A stretch of 64,000 nucleotides of DNA. It comes from Anaeramoeba flamelloides (Eukaryota > Metamonada > Anaeramoebidae). Below, piece after piece: positions 13,323-30,711 of the stretch (its first letter is position 1; the number at the start of each line of letters is the position of its first letter). The DNA is taken from assembly GCA_027625915.1 (NCBI GenBank), contig JANTQA010000023.1, forward strand, positions 20,398,001 to 20,462,000, given 5' to 3'. The notes under the pieces were generated by a model. That model did no database searches. It was not told where the DNA came from and saw only the letters and a list, made by a program, of their open reading frames with translations. The position numbers and the translations under genes are program-made.

Positions 13323-13555
13323 AAAAAAGTTCTGGATCTGTGGCTGTACGGTTTGAATATCAGAAAACTTTCTAAAAGAGACTATTCGATCAGTGTTCTG
13401 GATACTCTTGAAAATTGTTTTATTGATGACAACTTAATATATAATTACAATGAAATTGATAGTATACAAAGTATTTTATTGTCAGATCAAGATATCATGC
13501 AATGTAGATTGAGAAATGTAAAATTGCCTAAGGTTATCATTCTAGTTGATTAAAA
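13323..13555 (+). pseudogene. G-protein alpha-subunit-like fragment (helical domain)
   Basis: An open stretch of about 75 codons has better codon texture than its surroundings. It reads KKVLDLWLYG, then KRDYSISVLDTLENCFID, then SDQDIMQCRLRNV, ending in TAA. This resembles the end of the G-alpha helical domain, where family members have a LW..PGIQ segment, an S..YYL..L.RI helix and then TxQDVLRxRxxTTGI leading into switch I. Here the switch I segment is not conserved, and I find no P-loop exon upstream or DVGGQ exon downstream. It is either a diverged pseudogene remnant or one exon of a gene whose other parts I cannot see. The assignment is by eye and tentative. Confidence 0.35.
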
Positions 13556-14685
13556 GGCCAGACATATTCAAAAATTAAATCAGAAGAAAATTTGTATAAT
13601 TTTTTTTGATCTGGCCTTGTAATATTTCTGTTTTTTTTATTGATAGATATTATTAATAATTTTGTTTTTATCAACCAGATTTTTTTCAACAAAAAATATT
13701 TCAATTATCAATACCGTAATAAATAACGAAGACGATTAATATAATATACAAACAATTCAGAAAAAATTATAAAGATTTTAAAAGACAAATAACAAGTTCA
13801 AAATGATCTGAGTTTTTTATAATCTTTCGGTAATAGTAAATAAAATATCCGACTATTTTAATAGACTAATAATAATTTTAATCAAGTAATCGTTTGGTGA
13901 ACACCAATCTTTCAATTTAAAAAAAAAAATCCTTTTTCTAATAAAGTTTTGGTATTCACCAAACGATTTTATATTTAAAAGCCATTTAACATCAAAAATC
14001 AAAACAGGTGATTTCATTTACGATTACTAAAATTTTGATAAATACATGCAACTCTTTGTTTATCCCAAAAATTGTAAAAAATCTTTTTTTACAATATTCT
14101 ATTTTTACACTTGTGTAAAAAATATAGTTAAAAAATCCTTACTATAAAACCAAAGTGGGTTTGAAGTTGTTTTCAAGAATTAATTGATTTGTATTTAATA
14201 GTTTGTTACATATTTTTATTTTAGAAGAGTTCAATCTTCAACTTTTTTCTCTGAATTAATTAATTAAAAAATAAATATTTTATTTTATGTAGAAATAAAT
14301 CTTATTTACTATCAAAAAAAGTCGACTTAAATACACTTTCAAAATAAAACCACCAAGATTTTAAATAAGAATATATAAAAAATAAATTAAATTTATAAAA
14401 AAATTCAACAATAATTTTTAAACTATTAAAAAATAATTATTTTTTTATTCGTTTTATTTTTATTAACTTTTTTCGATTTTGTATGACAAAAAATGCAAAA
14501 AATCCACAAAAAATTACAATTCTCAAAAAAAAATAGATCATTTTACTTTGAATTATTCCAATTTAAATTGAAAAAAATCATATAAATTATCAAAAAAAAT
14601 CAAGTATTTTAAAAATTTAACGAGAATTCAAAGGAAGATTACTACCATTTTAACTTTTCCGAGTCAAAATTTCAAGGAAAAATAA

Positions 14686-14719
<34 letters not shown>
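13556..14719. other. Non-coding stretch with one hairpin
   Basis: AT-rich, with no coding signal. It contains the 81-bp hairpin at 13888-13968 (separate entry) and ends in a (TA)n tract at about 14692-14720. Confidence 0.5.
13888..13968. repeat. Near-perfect 20-bp inverted repeat hairpin
   Basis: AATCGTTTGGTGAACACCAA at the left pairs with TTGGTATTCACCAAACGATT at the right, with one mismatch and a ~41-base AT loop. The arms are more GC-rich than their surroundings. A related half-arm (ACCAAACGATTTG) occurs alone near 45419. It could be a tiny MITE or a structured RNA; there is no further evidence. Confidence 0.75.
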
Positions 14720-14725
<6 letters not shown>

Positions 14726-15428
14726 AACTATTTTTCAGTCAAAGGGGTCCAGTTGTAATGATATAATACATGTGTTTAAAGGGTTTACATAGATATTAGA
14801 AGAAAAATTTTATTTTGGAAATTTTAAAAATTGAAATCATTTTTTCACATTTTTTCACATTTTTGTTTTTTTTTTTCGATTTTTTTTAAAAACGTCATTC
14901 ATTTGAAAAAAAAATTTTATTGCAAGATCAATATTCACTTGGTAAAAACGTGTTATTCTAATGCCATTGATCCCATGTAAAGATTGTTGAGAAATCTATT
15001 GATTTCTATTACAATTCTATTCGATCTTTGATCTTGATATTTGTTTAATAAATGTGAAAAATTTTCACTTAATTTTCATTTCCTTTTTCAAATAGAGACC
15101 AAAAATATCAACAAAATCTGTTTGGGGGCTTGGTTTCTAAAAGAAAAGTATGGAAAATGAAGTGAAAAATGTTTCATATTTATTATTCAAATACCAGTAG
15201 AAGTTCATTTCGAACATTGTTGTTTTTCTCAATAGGAATCTAAGAATTTGAGTTTTTCAATTTTTAAGAAAGGCTATTGATTAATTAGTTTTCTTTCAGA
15301 CATGTATCAACATTTCTTTGAAGTGTATTATTCTCTTTATTTCTTATTTGTTCTTCAAAGGTCAATTATATAAAATAATTGATATTCGAAAAAAACGTTG
15401 GGCCCCTTTGACTGAAACAGAGTTTATG
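14720..15428. mobile_element. ~0.7-kb TIR element (CAGTCAAAGGGG ends) set in TA repeats
   Basis: CAGTCAAAGGGGTCCA at 14736 is mirrored by TGGGCCCCTTTGACTG-type sequence ending at 15414 (one base differs). The similarity continues outward through ATAAACT to TA runs on both sides. The flanking (TA)n and CAGT-like start fit a TA-targeting element such as Tc1/mariner, though the TA repeats hide the exact duplication. No transposase frame is present. Confidence 0.65.
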
Positions 15429-15441
15429 TATATATATATAT

Positions 15442-16932
15442 CCCTTAGCACCCCGGATTTGCCTAAATTTCATCAAGTTTTTTAAATTAGATTTAAAATG
15501 ATATTGATCTACTAATATATTAATTTTCTTATTTTTCTTTAATCCAGATTTTAATTATAATAAAAAGTCAAAATAGTTCAAAGATAAAGTAGTTAAGTTA
15601 TTGATTTTTTTTTTTGAAATTGAAAAAAAAAATAATAATTATTCATTTTACATTTTTTTAAAGATTTTTATTTTTATTTTATTTTTTTAAATCAGAAATT
15701 TTATTACATTAATAGTAATTCAAAACTCAACACATTAATTTATTAATAATAACCACCAAACAATTTTGCTAATTTTATGATAAAAAAAAATAAATAAAAA
15801 AATAAATTACTTTGAAATTTACTTTTTTTTTCGAAAAAATTTCAATAAATATCTAATTAAGAGAAAAATGAAATTTATTTCTTTAGACCAAAATTAAAAT
15901 TTTAATACGAATAAATATCTAAAACTTTTATTTAAGCAATAGATAATAATTGAAAATCAAAAAAAAAAAAAAAAAAATTTGTAAAATAATTTCAATTTAT
16001 TAAATTGGTATAAAACAAATATAAATTACTTTTTAATCGATAAAATCTTTATACCTAAATTTAAAATAAAATAAAAAATAACTCTTAAATATTATTCCAA
16101 TATAATAAAATAATCTCCAAACCAAAATTTTTTTATTGCATTTTATTATTGGTAAAAATTTGAATAATATATTCGCGATATTTGGATTTTTCCTTAATAA
16201 ATTAATCCAGATCTTGTTAAATAAGTTATGATATATGCTCTCTAATTCAACAATATTGTTTATTTTATGTCTAGATTTTAAAAAGTCAAAAATTAAAAAA
16301 TTGTAAAAAATAAAAAAAAAAAATCAATTATTAATCTGACTCGAACTATTGGCCAAATCATTTAAAATTGAAAAAAAATCTTGTTGAAAAAATTGTAAAA
16401 ATTTTGCAATGAAAAAAAATTTTATTTTTTTTCTAATTTAATTTATATTTTTTTTTTATTTATAAATTATTTAGAATCTAATATAGATATTGATATTGAA
16501 TAGTAATCAGTAGATAAAACAAATTTTCTATGTGATGTTATAATAACTTTTATAATGAATAAATTATTTAATCAAGCATTTTAGGCAATTTTGGGGTACA
16601 AAGGGTCCCAAAAAATTTTCCAGTAAAGTATGATGTGTTTTAAATGTTAAAACTAAGAGGTTTTTGATGTCTAGACAAACTTTTCAAAAAAAAAAAAATT
16701 TTATTTTGACAAAATTTGGAAAAAATAATATAATCACAATAACCAAAAAAAAAATTCCCAATGTTGAAAAATTTTTTTCAAGTTATTTTTTTATTTTAAG
16801 TAACGATACAATTTTTAATTATAAAATTTTCTTTCTAAGATAATTGTTTATTAATTCTATACCTTATTATCCTTTGATACTTTTCCAAATTAAAAATTTT
16901 GTTTGAAATGTTTTTAGGTTATTTGGGGTGCT

Positions 16933-16937
<5 letters not shown>
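15442..16937. mobile_element. ~1.5-kb TIR element (CCCTTAGCACCCC ends) in TA repeats
   Basis: CCCTTAGCACCCC at 15442-15454 is the exact complement of GGGGTGCTAAGGG at 16925-16937. Complementarity continues weakly inward (CCTAAA...). Both ends abut TA dinucleotide runs (15429-15441 and 16938-16963), consistent with a TA-targeting transposon that landed in, or generated, a microsatellite. The interior is extremely AT-rich with no coding frame. It shares its left TA run with the previous element. Confidence 0.7.
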
Positions 16938-16963
<26 letters not shown>

Positions 16964-17457
16964 CCAATTAAAGCAGAGAATTCAGATTCGAGTAAAATAA
17001 TTTGATAAAAAAAAATTGGAAATATTGTTTGTAATTTGAGATTTTTTGTGCTACAAATTTGGTTGGAAGTGTCAACGTTAAATGTGAAACTGATTGTAAA
17101 TAGGGTTTGTAAATATTCTATCTAACTTAGATTTTTGAAATATCAGTCAAATCCTACTATTCAAATAGATTGTCTTAGAAAATCAATATTTTATTTTTAT
17201 TTACAACTAATGGAAAAAATTCTTAAAAAGATTATGTTCAGTGTAAATAATATATGCCATAAATCAAGACTTTCTTAAATACTCCTTAATTTTTTATGTG
17301 ATTTATGTTATGAGTACTTTATATAAACTCCATTCTTGATAAAATAAAATAATTATCAAAAAGTTATATTTTGCTATCTTCTATTATTATTATGAATCTT
17401 AAGAGAATCTTTAAAATCATTTATTATAATATAGAATCAAATATCCGATTTTTATTG

Positions 17458-17657
17458 CAAAATAAATGAAACATAATTTTCATCCAACTTTTAAAAAAAA
17501 AGATATAACCATCTAAGATTTCAAAATTTTAATACTCTAAACTATCTTAAATTATTAATTCCCCTTTGATATTTGGGGATTTTGGGGATTTATTCTAATT
17601 CTAGGGATGTGTTTTTTTGGAAAAGCTGAATGAAAAATTTGATCTTTTTGTTGTACA
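17458..17657. repeat. Copy of the ~200-bp palindromic repeat
   Basis: Begins GCAAAATAAATGAAACATAA and TTTTCATCCAACTTTT, and ends with TTGGAAAAGCTGAATGAAAA. It shares the palindromic outline with the copies at 1396, 1662, 19400 and 39130. Confidence 0.5.
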
Positions 17658-17763
17658 ATTAATAGTTCAGTTGGAATATTAACCAAGTATATAGAGATAA
17701 AATTCCAATGTTAATACCTAAAAACGTTTAATTTGAAAAATAACAAAGAAAATGCTAAAGATA

Positions 17764-17957
17764 CAGTCAGTTCCACTTTTAATGCACAAATTTCAACGAA
17801 ATTTAAGACAAAAATATCTCAAATTAAGGCACAAAATTGTAATTTTTTTTTTTTTACAAATTATTTTACTAGAATCTGAATTTTGTGCCTTAATTTGAGA
17901 TTTTTTTTTGTACCTTAAATTCCATAACAGTTTGTGCATTAAAAGTGGAACTGACTA
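17764..17957. mobile_element. 194-bp palindromic mariner-type MITE, copy 1
   Basis: CAGTCAGTTCCACTTTTAAT at the left is mirrored by AAAAGTGGAACTGACTA at the right, and TA flanks both ends (17762-17763 and 17958-17959). Almost the whole element is self-complementary around a T-run, including CTCAAATTAAGGCACAAAAT and its complement. CAGT termini with a TA duplication are typical of Tc1/mariner-derived MITEs. Copies 2 and 3 lie at 52226 and 62452. Confidence 0.85.
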
Positions 17958-18229
17958 TAAAAAATAGTTCTAATTCTTTTCCCGGAAGATTTGGTTTTAA
18001 CAAGAAGCTATTTAATTTCTTTGGTAATGTTCTTGTATGATCTGGGTAAATTGTAAATCAAGAAATTCTCAGTTGTCCAGAATATTTGCTAAAACAGTTG
18101 CTTCTTATTTTGAATTCTTATGAATTTTAAAAAATACCTGTTATTTTAATCCTTTTGACTCAGGCCATATATTAAATTCAAAAAGTTGAATAAATAAACA
18201 TCATTTTATTAGTGGGCCCTTTTCTTATT

Positions 18230-18953
18230 CACCACACAATCATGAAAAAATTTTTTCAAAAAAAAATCAAAAATTTGCTAATTTTACACTTTTTGATAAC
18301 TTCACTTATAATAAACACTATTAGTTAATAAAGGATCTTGGATCAATAAATACTTTTAAAGATATTTAACAATTTAAGTTGGAAAATTCAATTTTCTAGT
18401 AAGATTTTTTTTAAATTTAATAGTAAAAAATTTGAATATTTTTATTTATACACAAAAGAGGTTATAATCATATATTGCAATAGTATTTTAAATTTAATAA
18501 AAATCTTTCAAACTGATAACCAATTATTTGGACTATTATGAAATTATTTATTAATATAAATTTAAAAAAATCTTTTTTTTTTGATTTTCCAATAATTATC
18601 ATCAGTAATTTTTTTTCTCTGTTTGAGTTTTATTAGATGAGTACAATGTTTTCATAACTTTTTGTTATTACCTATCAAAGTAAATATCCCCAAGTTGAAT
18701 TAATCTATAATTCATTCTTCCGTTTATTTGTAGTTTTTTACCCGAAAAATGCCTTTTTTTCAAGACGAGAGACTTTTCAAAATCGTAGTACTATTAACAA
18801 CAATAAATACAATAGTTTCATGAATTTAAAGTTCTGGAAATTTGATTATATTATGAATAAACTTTATTATTCAAGATGAAAGGTTAAGGAAGGGAGTATT
18901 TTTGTCTAACTTTTTTTTTTCAATTTTATTTTTTCATACTAGTGCATAGAAAG
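18230..18953. repeat. ~0.72-kb duplicated segment, copy A
   Basis: Shares about 700 bp of nearly identical sequence with 53147-54047, beginning at CATGAAAAAATTTTT and ending near TTTTTTCATACTAGTG. Both ends carry ATGAAAAAAT in inverted orientation, hinting at a non-autonomous transposon rather than a random duplication. Copy B has an additional ~190-bp insertion. No coding content. Confidence 0.75.
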
Positions 18954-20316
18954 TTAAAAATTATTCCAAAATATTTTTTTAATTCCTTTGAAAAACTAAA
19001 CCAAAAATATCAAAGAAATTCTTATAAAATTAATGATTACTTAATCAATAATTAAAACCCAAATTTAGCTGCCCCAATAAATTAAATACTAAAAAATAGA
19101 CTAAAATTGTCAAGAGGTAATACTATTATTTTTTCAATTTTGTCAATCTATTTAAATGGTCATAAATATTTTCGAATTAATAATTTAAATTAAAAATAAA
19201 TCAAGACTTATTTTAAAATAACTGATTTAAATCACAATAGTTCATTCTTGGTACTCTGGACATTTGATAAAATGGTTATCTTATCTTTTAAATCCCAAGA
19301 AATTTGATAGATTTTCCAAAATAAAAAAAAAGATCAATTCTCACGAGATCTTCTCTGGTTGAATAGATTTGATTTTTTTATTGTATTTTTAAAATACTCT
19401 TTGTTGTTAAATAATGAGAACAAAATTTTCATTCTTCTTTACAAAAAAAGATTTGAAAATCATCGAAAATTTCAAATTTCTAATTCTTAAAAGAAGCTTA
19501 AATTATTAATTTCCCTTTTAGAAGTGTAGACTGTTGACGGTTGAAATTATTCCTTGAAAAGTCTTTTTTTTAGAAAGTGGAATTTACAGTAAGATTAATT
19601 TCGAAATGTTTTTTATTCGTTCAAACTATTAGAAATGAGAAAAAGTGAGATTTGAGAAAAATAAAAAATGATTGGCAAATTTGTTTTTTTCTTTTTCTGA
19701 TCGGCAAAAATTCTAAATTCAAGTAAATAGATCTTTTTTACTGACAATTTAATTGGGAAAATTGAAATTCTCATAAAAAATGTTGAATTCCTTTCACTAA
19801 AGTCGAAAAAGGAATTGGTTGACAGGCTTAATAGAATCTTTATTAAAATAAGTAATCCTAATTGCTTAGGGGAAAAATAATAAAAGAGTGTTAAGAATTG
19901 AATAAGAAAGATTTGTTCAAAAAAGTATGGTTGAAAAATATATGAACAAACTTTTTTTCTCCCATTGTTAAACCTTTAAAACTCAAATTTAACTTTTGTT
20001 AAGAAATTTTTTACCAATAAGAAACTTTTCCAGCAAAATTAAAGTTAAAAAAAAAATATCTAAAAAAATTTTCATAACAAAGGTCAAATCTTATTACCAA
20101 GTTGACTATTTGGCCAAAAATATAGCCTAGAATATATTTTGTTGACTGTTAAAGCTCAAAAAAGACCCTTTGTTTTTTTTTTGTTAAAACTATATTTTCA
20201 TTTTTTTGTTTTTTAATAATCTTTTTTTTTTTTCTTTCTTTAACAAACCCAGTCTTCCAAGAAAACCACTTAGTCTTTAAAGTTCAAAACACACAAATTG
20301 CTTTAAAATTTTAATT
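18954..20316. other. Intergenic, upstream of the Ras gene
   Basis: AT-rich. A diverged copy of the ~200-bp palindromic repeat lies at about 19400-19585. The last 150 bases before the Ras start codon are T-rich, then A/C-rich, a plausible promoter and 5' UTR, but no defined element can be named. Confidence 0.45.
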
Positions 20317-27582
<7,266 letters not shown>

Positions 27583-29190
27583 TCATATATTAATAATCTA
27601 TTTATTTGAAGATTCAAATATTATGTATTTTTTTTTTTTTTTTCTAATTTTTTGATTATTAAAAAAAAAAAAACCAATCTTTTGTTGCTTAACTAAAACA
27701 AAGAAAAGCATAAATTTACTATTATAATTTTTTAAATTTATCAAGAATTAATTAAGGCCAAAATAAAATAATTTTAATAAGTACAAAAAAACAATTGTTA
27801 TATTTTCTTTTGTGTGTTTTTTATAAAATATAAGTGAAAATTTTGAGTAAAGGATTTTATTTCCATTTTTTATAAATTAACACATAAAATTTAATATTTT
27901 TTATTATTTTTTTTTCAAAATAAGCATAATGTTTTTTTTTTAAAAAATATTTTCAAAGTATAATCATAGAATTTTTTAATTTAATGATTTATAATAAACT
28001 CCATTTCACTCAAAGAGGCACAGCCAAAAATGAAAAATTCATCTTTTTTTTTGAAGAATAAACCAAAATAAGATTGTTTAGAAATTAGAGAAATAATAAA
28101 CTTCTTATTAGAGTCGATAATCATAAAAGAAATAACTGAACAAACCAAAAATTTCAAAAAAAAATATTTCCAAATTTTTTTACCTTTCTTGAAATGTTTT
28201 AGTAACTTATTTATTATTAATAAAATAATAAACCACTGTTTGTTATTATCTTACAAAAGTACTATAATAATTTCCTAGCATTTCATTTGTATTTTAATAA
28301 ATACAAATAAATCCCTATTTTAGCACGATTAAACTATTATTAGATCTATTCTCAAACTTTTTTATTAAAATATTTACTTGATTTCAACTCAGAAATTTAA
28401 CAAAATGTATCAGAAAAATACAATTAAAAAAATAACTTTTTCTTTTACCTTTCCAATCCTTAAAATTCAATTATTTGGTGAATTTAAAACAATCCTTAAA
28501 TGTATAATAATTATTCATTTTAAACGTGTACTAGATTAATTTAAAATTTTTATTTCAATTCCTAATCAATTTTAGTAAAATATGTATAATTATTTGGAAT
28601 TACGAGATTCTATTAGATAAAATCTTAATTACAAATCATGATATTGGTATTCATATCAGTGTTAAAAATTAATTCGGATTTCATACTTGATAACTTTTCA
28701 AGTAATTTTTAACATTTTTTGTAATGTTATAAAAATAATAAGTTGATCAAAGTAAAAAGATCTTCAAAATAACAATCAATTTTGAAAACTAAAAAGAAAC
28801 AAATTAAAGCAGTGATCAGATTAAAAGATATTTTTCTTGTGGTTTTCTACCTGGCTGACGTGTTGATTGAACATTTACATTGGTAATACTTATTATTTAA
28901 GGAATATTCATTGAACACTAACTTATTATCATATTATATTTACTAACAAGAGAAATAGACAGATAATAGAAATCTAAAAGTATATTCTATATTCTTAATT
29001 CTCTTTAATTAAAACAATCGATTGAAACCATCATTTTTCAAAACAAGTAGTTTAAATTCAAAATATTTCTCAAAAAACATTTTACTATAGAACAGTATTA
29101 AGATTGTTTACCCTTTTTTTTTTTTTTTTTTTTATTTTATTGATCAAGCACATATGGTTCCTTTTATATTTTAGAGAAAGTTCAATTAAA
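27583..29190. other. Intergenic, downstream of Ras
   Basis: AT-rich with long A and T runs just after the Ras stop, probably the 3' UTR. It contains the second copy (27990-28190) of the duplicated segment also found in Ras intron 3. No gene seen. Confidence 0.55.
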
Positions 29191-29192
29191 AT

Positions 29193-29620
29193 AAGAGTAT
29201 TATACCCTAAAGTAAACACTTTAACTATTTTTTTAATTTACAATTGGATCTGAAAACTTTATTGTTTATTTAGTTGTCGTTTTATTTGATTTTTTAGTAT
29301 TCGTGGTGCTTTGATTTAACAACAATTTATTAATTCTGTTTCCAACATAAAATAAAATGTCAAAATAGAATATTGAGATAAGAACAAAAGTTAAACGATT
29401 TAAAATTTCTAAAGGTTAATAAAGAATTCAACTTAACACTCTATTTTGGTATTTTATTTTATATTAGAAAAAAATATAAAAATTGTTTGTAAACATGTAG
29501 TACTGCTAATACGAAAAAATCAAATAAAACGACAACTAAATAAACAAACAAGTTTTCAGATCCAATTGTAAATTAAAAAAAAGTTGAAGTGTTTACTTTG
29601 TGGTTGCTACCCCCTTAAGG
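29193..29620. mobile_element. ~430-bp MITE with ~120-bp TIRs
   Basis: From AAAGTAAACACTT inward the left arm matches the complement of the right arm for about 120 bp, including TTTACAATTGGATCTGAAAA and TTTAGTTGTCGTTTTATTTG. The right end is CTACCCCCTTAAGG; the left end is more worn (TATTATACCC). Its centre, with AATAGAATATTGAGATAA and its inverted partner AACACTCTATTTTGG, is related to 52610-52720. A plus-strand frame at 29584 begins inside the right arm and is not a gene. Confidence 0.75.
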
Positions 29621-30711
29621 TATTTTTGAAATTTAACATTTATTTTTTACATTTTTCAAGAAGTATTATTATGAGAGTTTCTAGAAAAAGACTTCCATAT
29701 CAGTATGGAAAAAAAAAATATAACAATCAAATTATTCAAATTGTAAAGATTTTGTACATCATAAAGTATGATTCACAAGACCATAAATGCAAAAAGTAAA
29801 TGATTTATTACCTAATATAGCAAAAAGAATTGATTAAAGTATCTATTTTTTTCTATTAAAATCATTTTTAACAATTTTCTTCATTAGATCCTTTTACGAA
29901 ATTATTTTAATAAAAAAGACTTCAAAACAGGCTTTAAAATTACAATTCATGATTTTTTTTTCACTATTTATATAATTAAACAAAAGAAAATAATTTACAT
30001 TGATTATTTATTTTCCTTTCTGTTATGATTTGTTATGTTAGAAATCTGGCCAAATTTGTTAAAATGAAATGTATTACAGTTGGTCAGAAAACGAAAGGAA
30101 TGAGCCATCAAAGAAGAATGCATACAATAATTGAAAATAAAAAATAAGTTTTTATTTTAAATTTTAATCAAAATACTGAATTGGAAGTTAGAGTTAAATA
30201 TTTCTCTTTTTTTCAATGAATCAGCTCTTTTTCAATTTTACAGTAGGTATGTTTTTCAGACATTTAAAAATTTTTTTGGTGTTTTTTTATGATAAATTTT
30301 TGTGTATTTTTTGAATTTTTTAACTTTCTCTGCAGGTTTTAAAAATTCGAATATAAATTTTTTGATCTGAAATTTATGAGAAATGAGAAATTATGTAATT
30401 TATATTTTTTTAAAAGAATATTTTATAATAATTTCACAGATTTTTGTTAAACACACCTCTTATAAAGGGAGAAAAAGTAAAATAAAAATATTGACAATAA
30501 TCACATTCATTTAATATATATATATTTTTTCAAAAAAGAACAATAATAACAGGTTATAAATAAATTATAACATAAATAAAGAAAGATAAGGAAGAAAAAG
30601 TAATTGTAAAAAAAAATAAATAAATAAAAGGATTCAAATTAAAAAAAAAAAAAATAAATAAAAGGAAAAGGAAAAAAAAAAATATAGATATAAAAAAATT
30701 ATAATTTAACT
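29621..30711. other. Intergenic, 3' of the NDR-like kinase
   Basis: AT-rich, with A-runs and (AAATA)-like tracts near 30540-30700 directly beyond the kinase stop codon. No exon, RNA gene or element with ends was identified. Confidence 0.5.

Noticed and set aside
14692-16963. Possible centromere- or origin-like TA repeats
   Set aside because: The TA runs coincide with the ends of two TIR elements, which explains them better.
18230-18953. Solo LTR interpretation of the 0.72-kb duplicated unit
   Set aside because: The ends are short inverted ATGAAAAAAT motifs rather than TG...CA with a target duplication, and no internal region accompanies either copy.
29584-29799. 71-codon plus-strand frame starting KCLLCGCYP
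   Set aside because: It begins inside the right arm of a MITE and has no recognisable domain.
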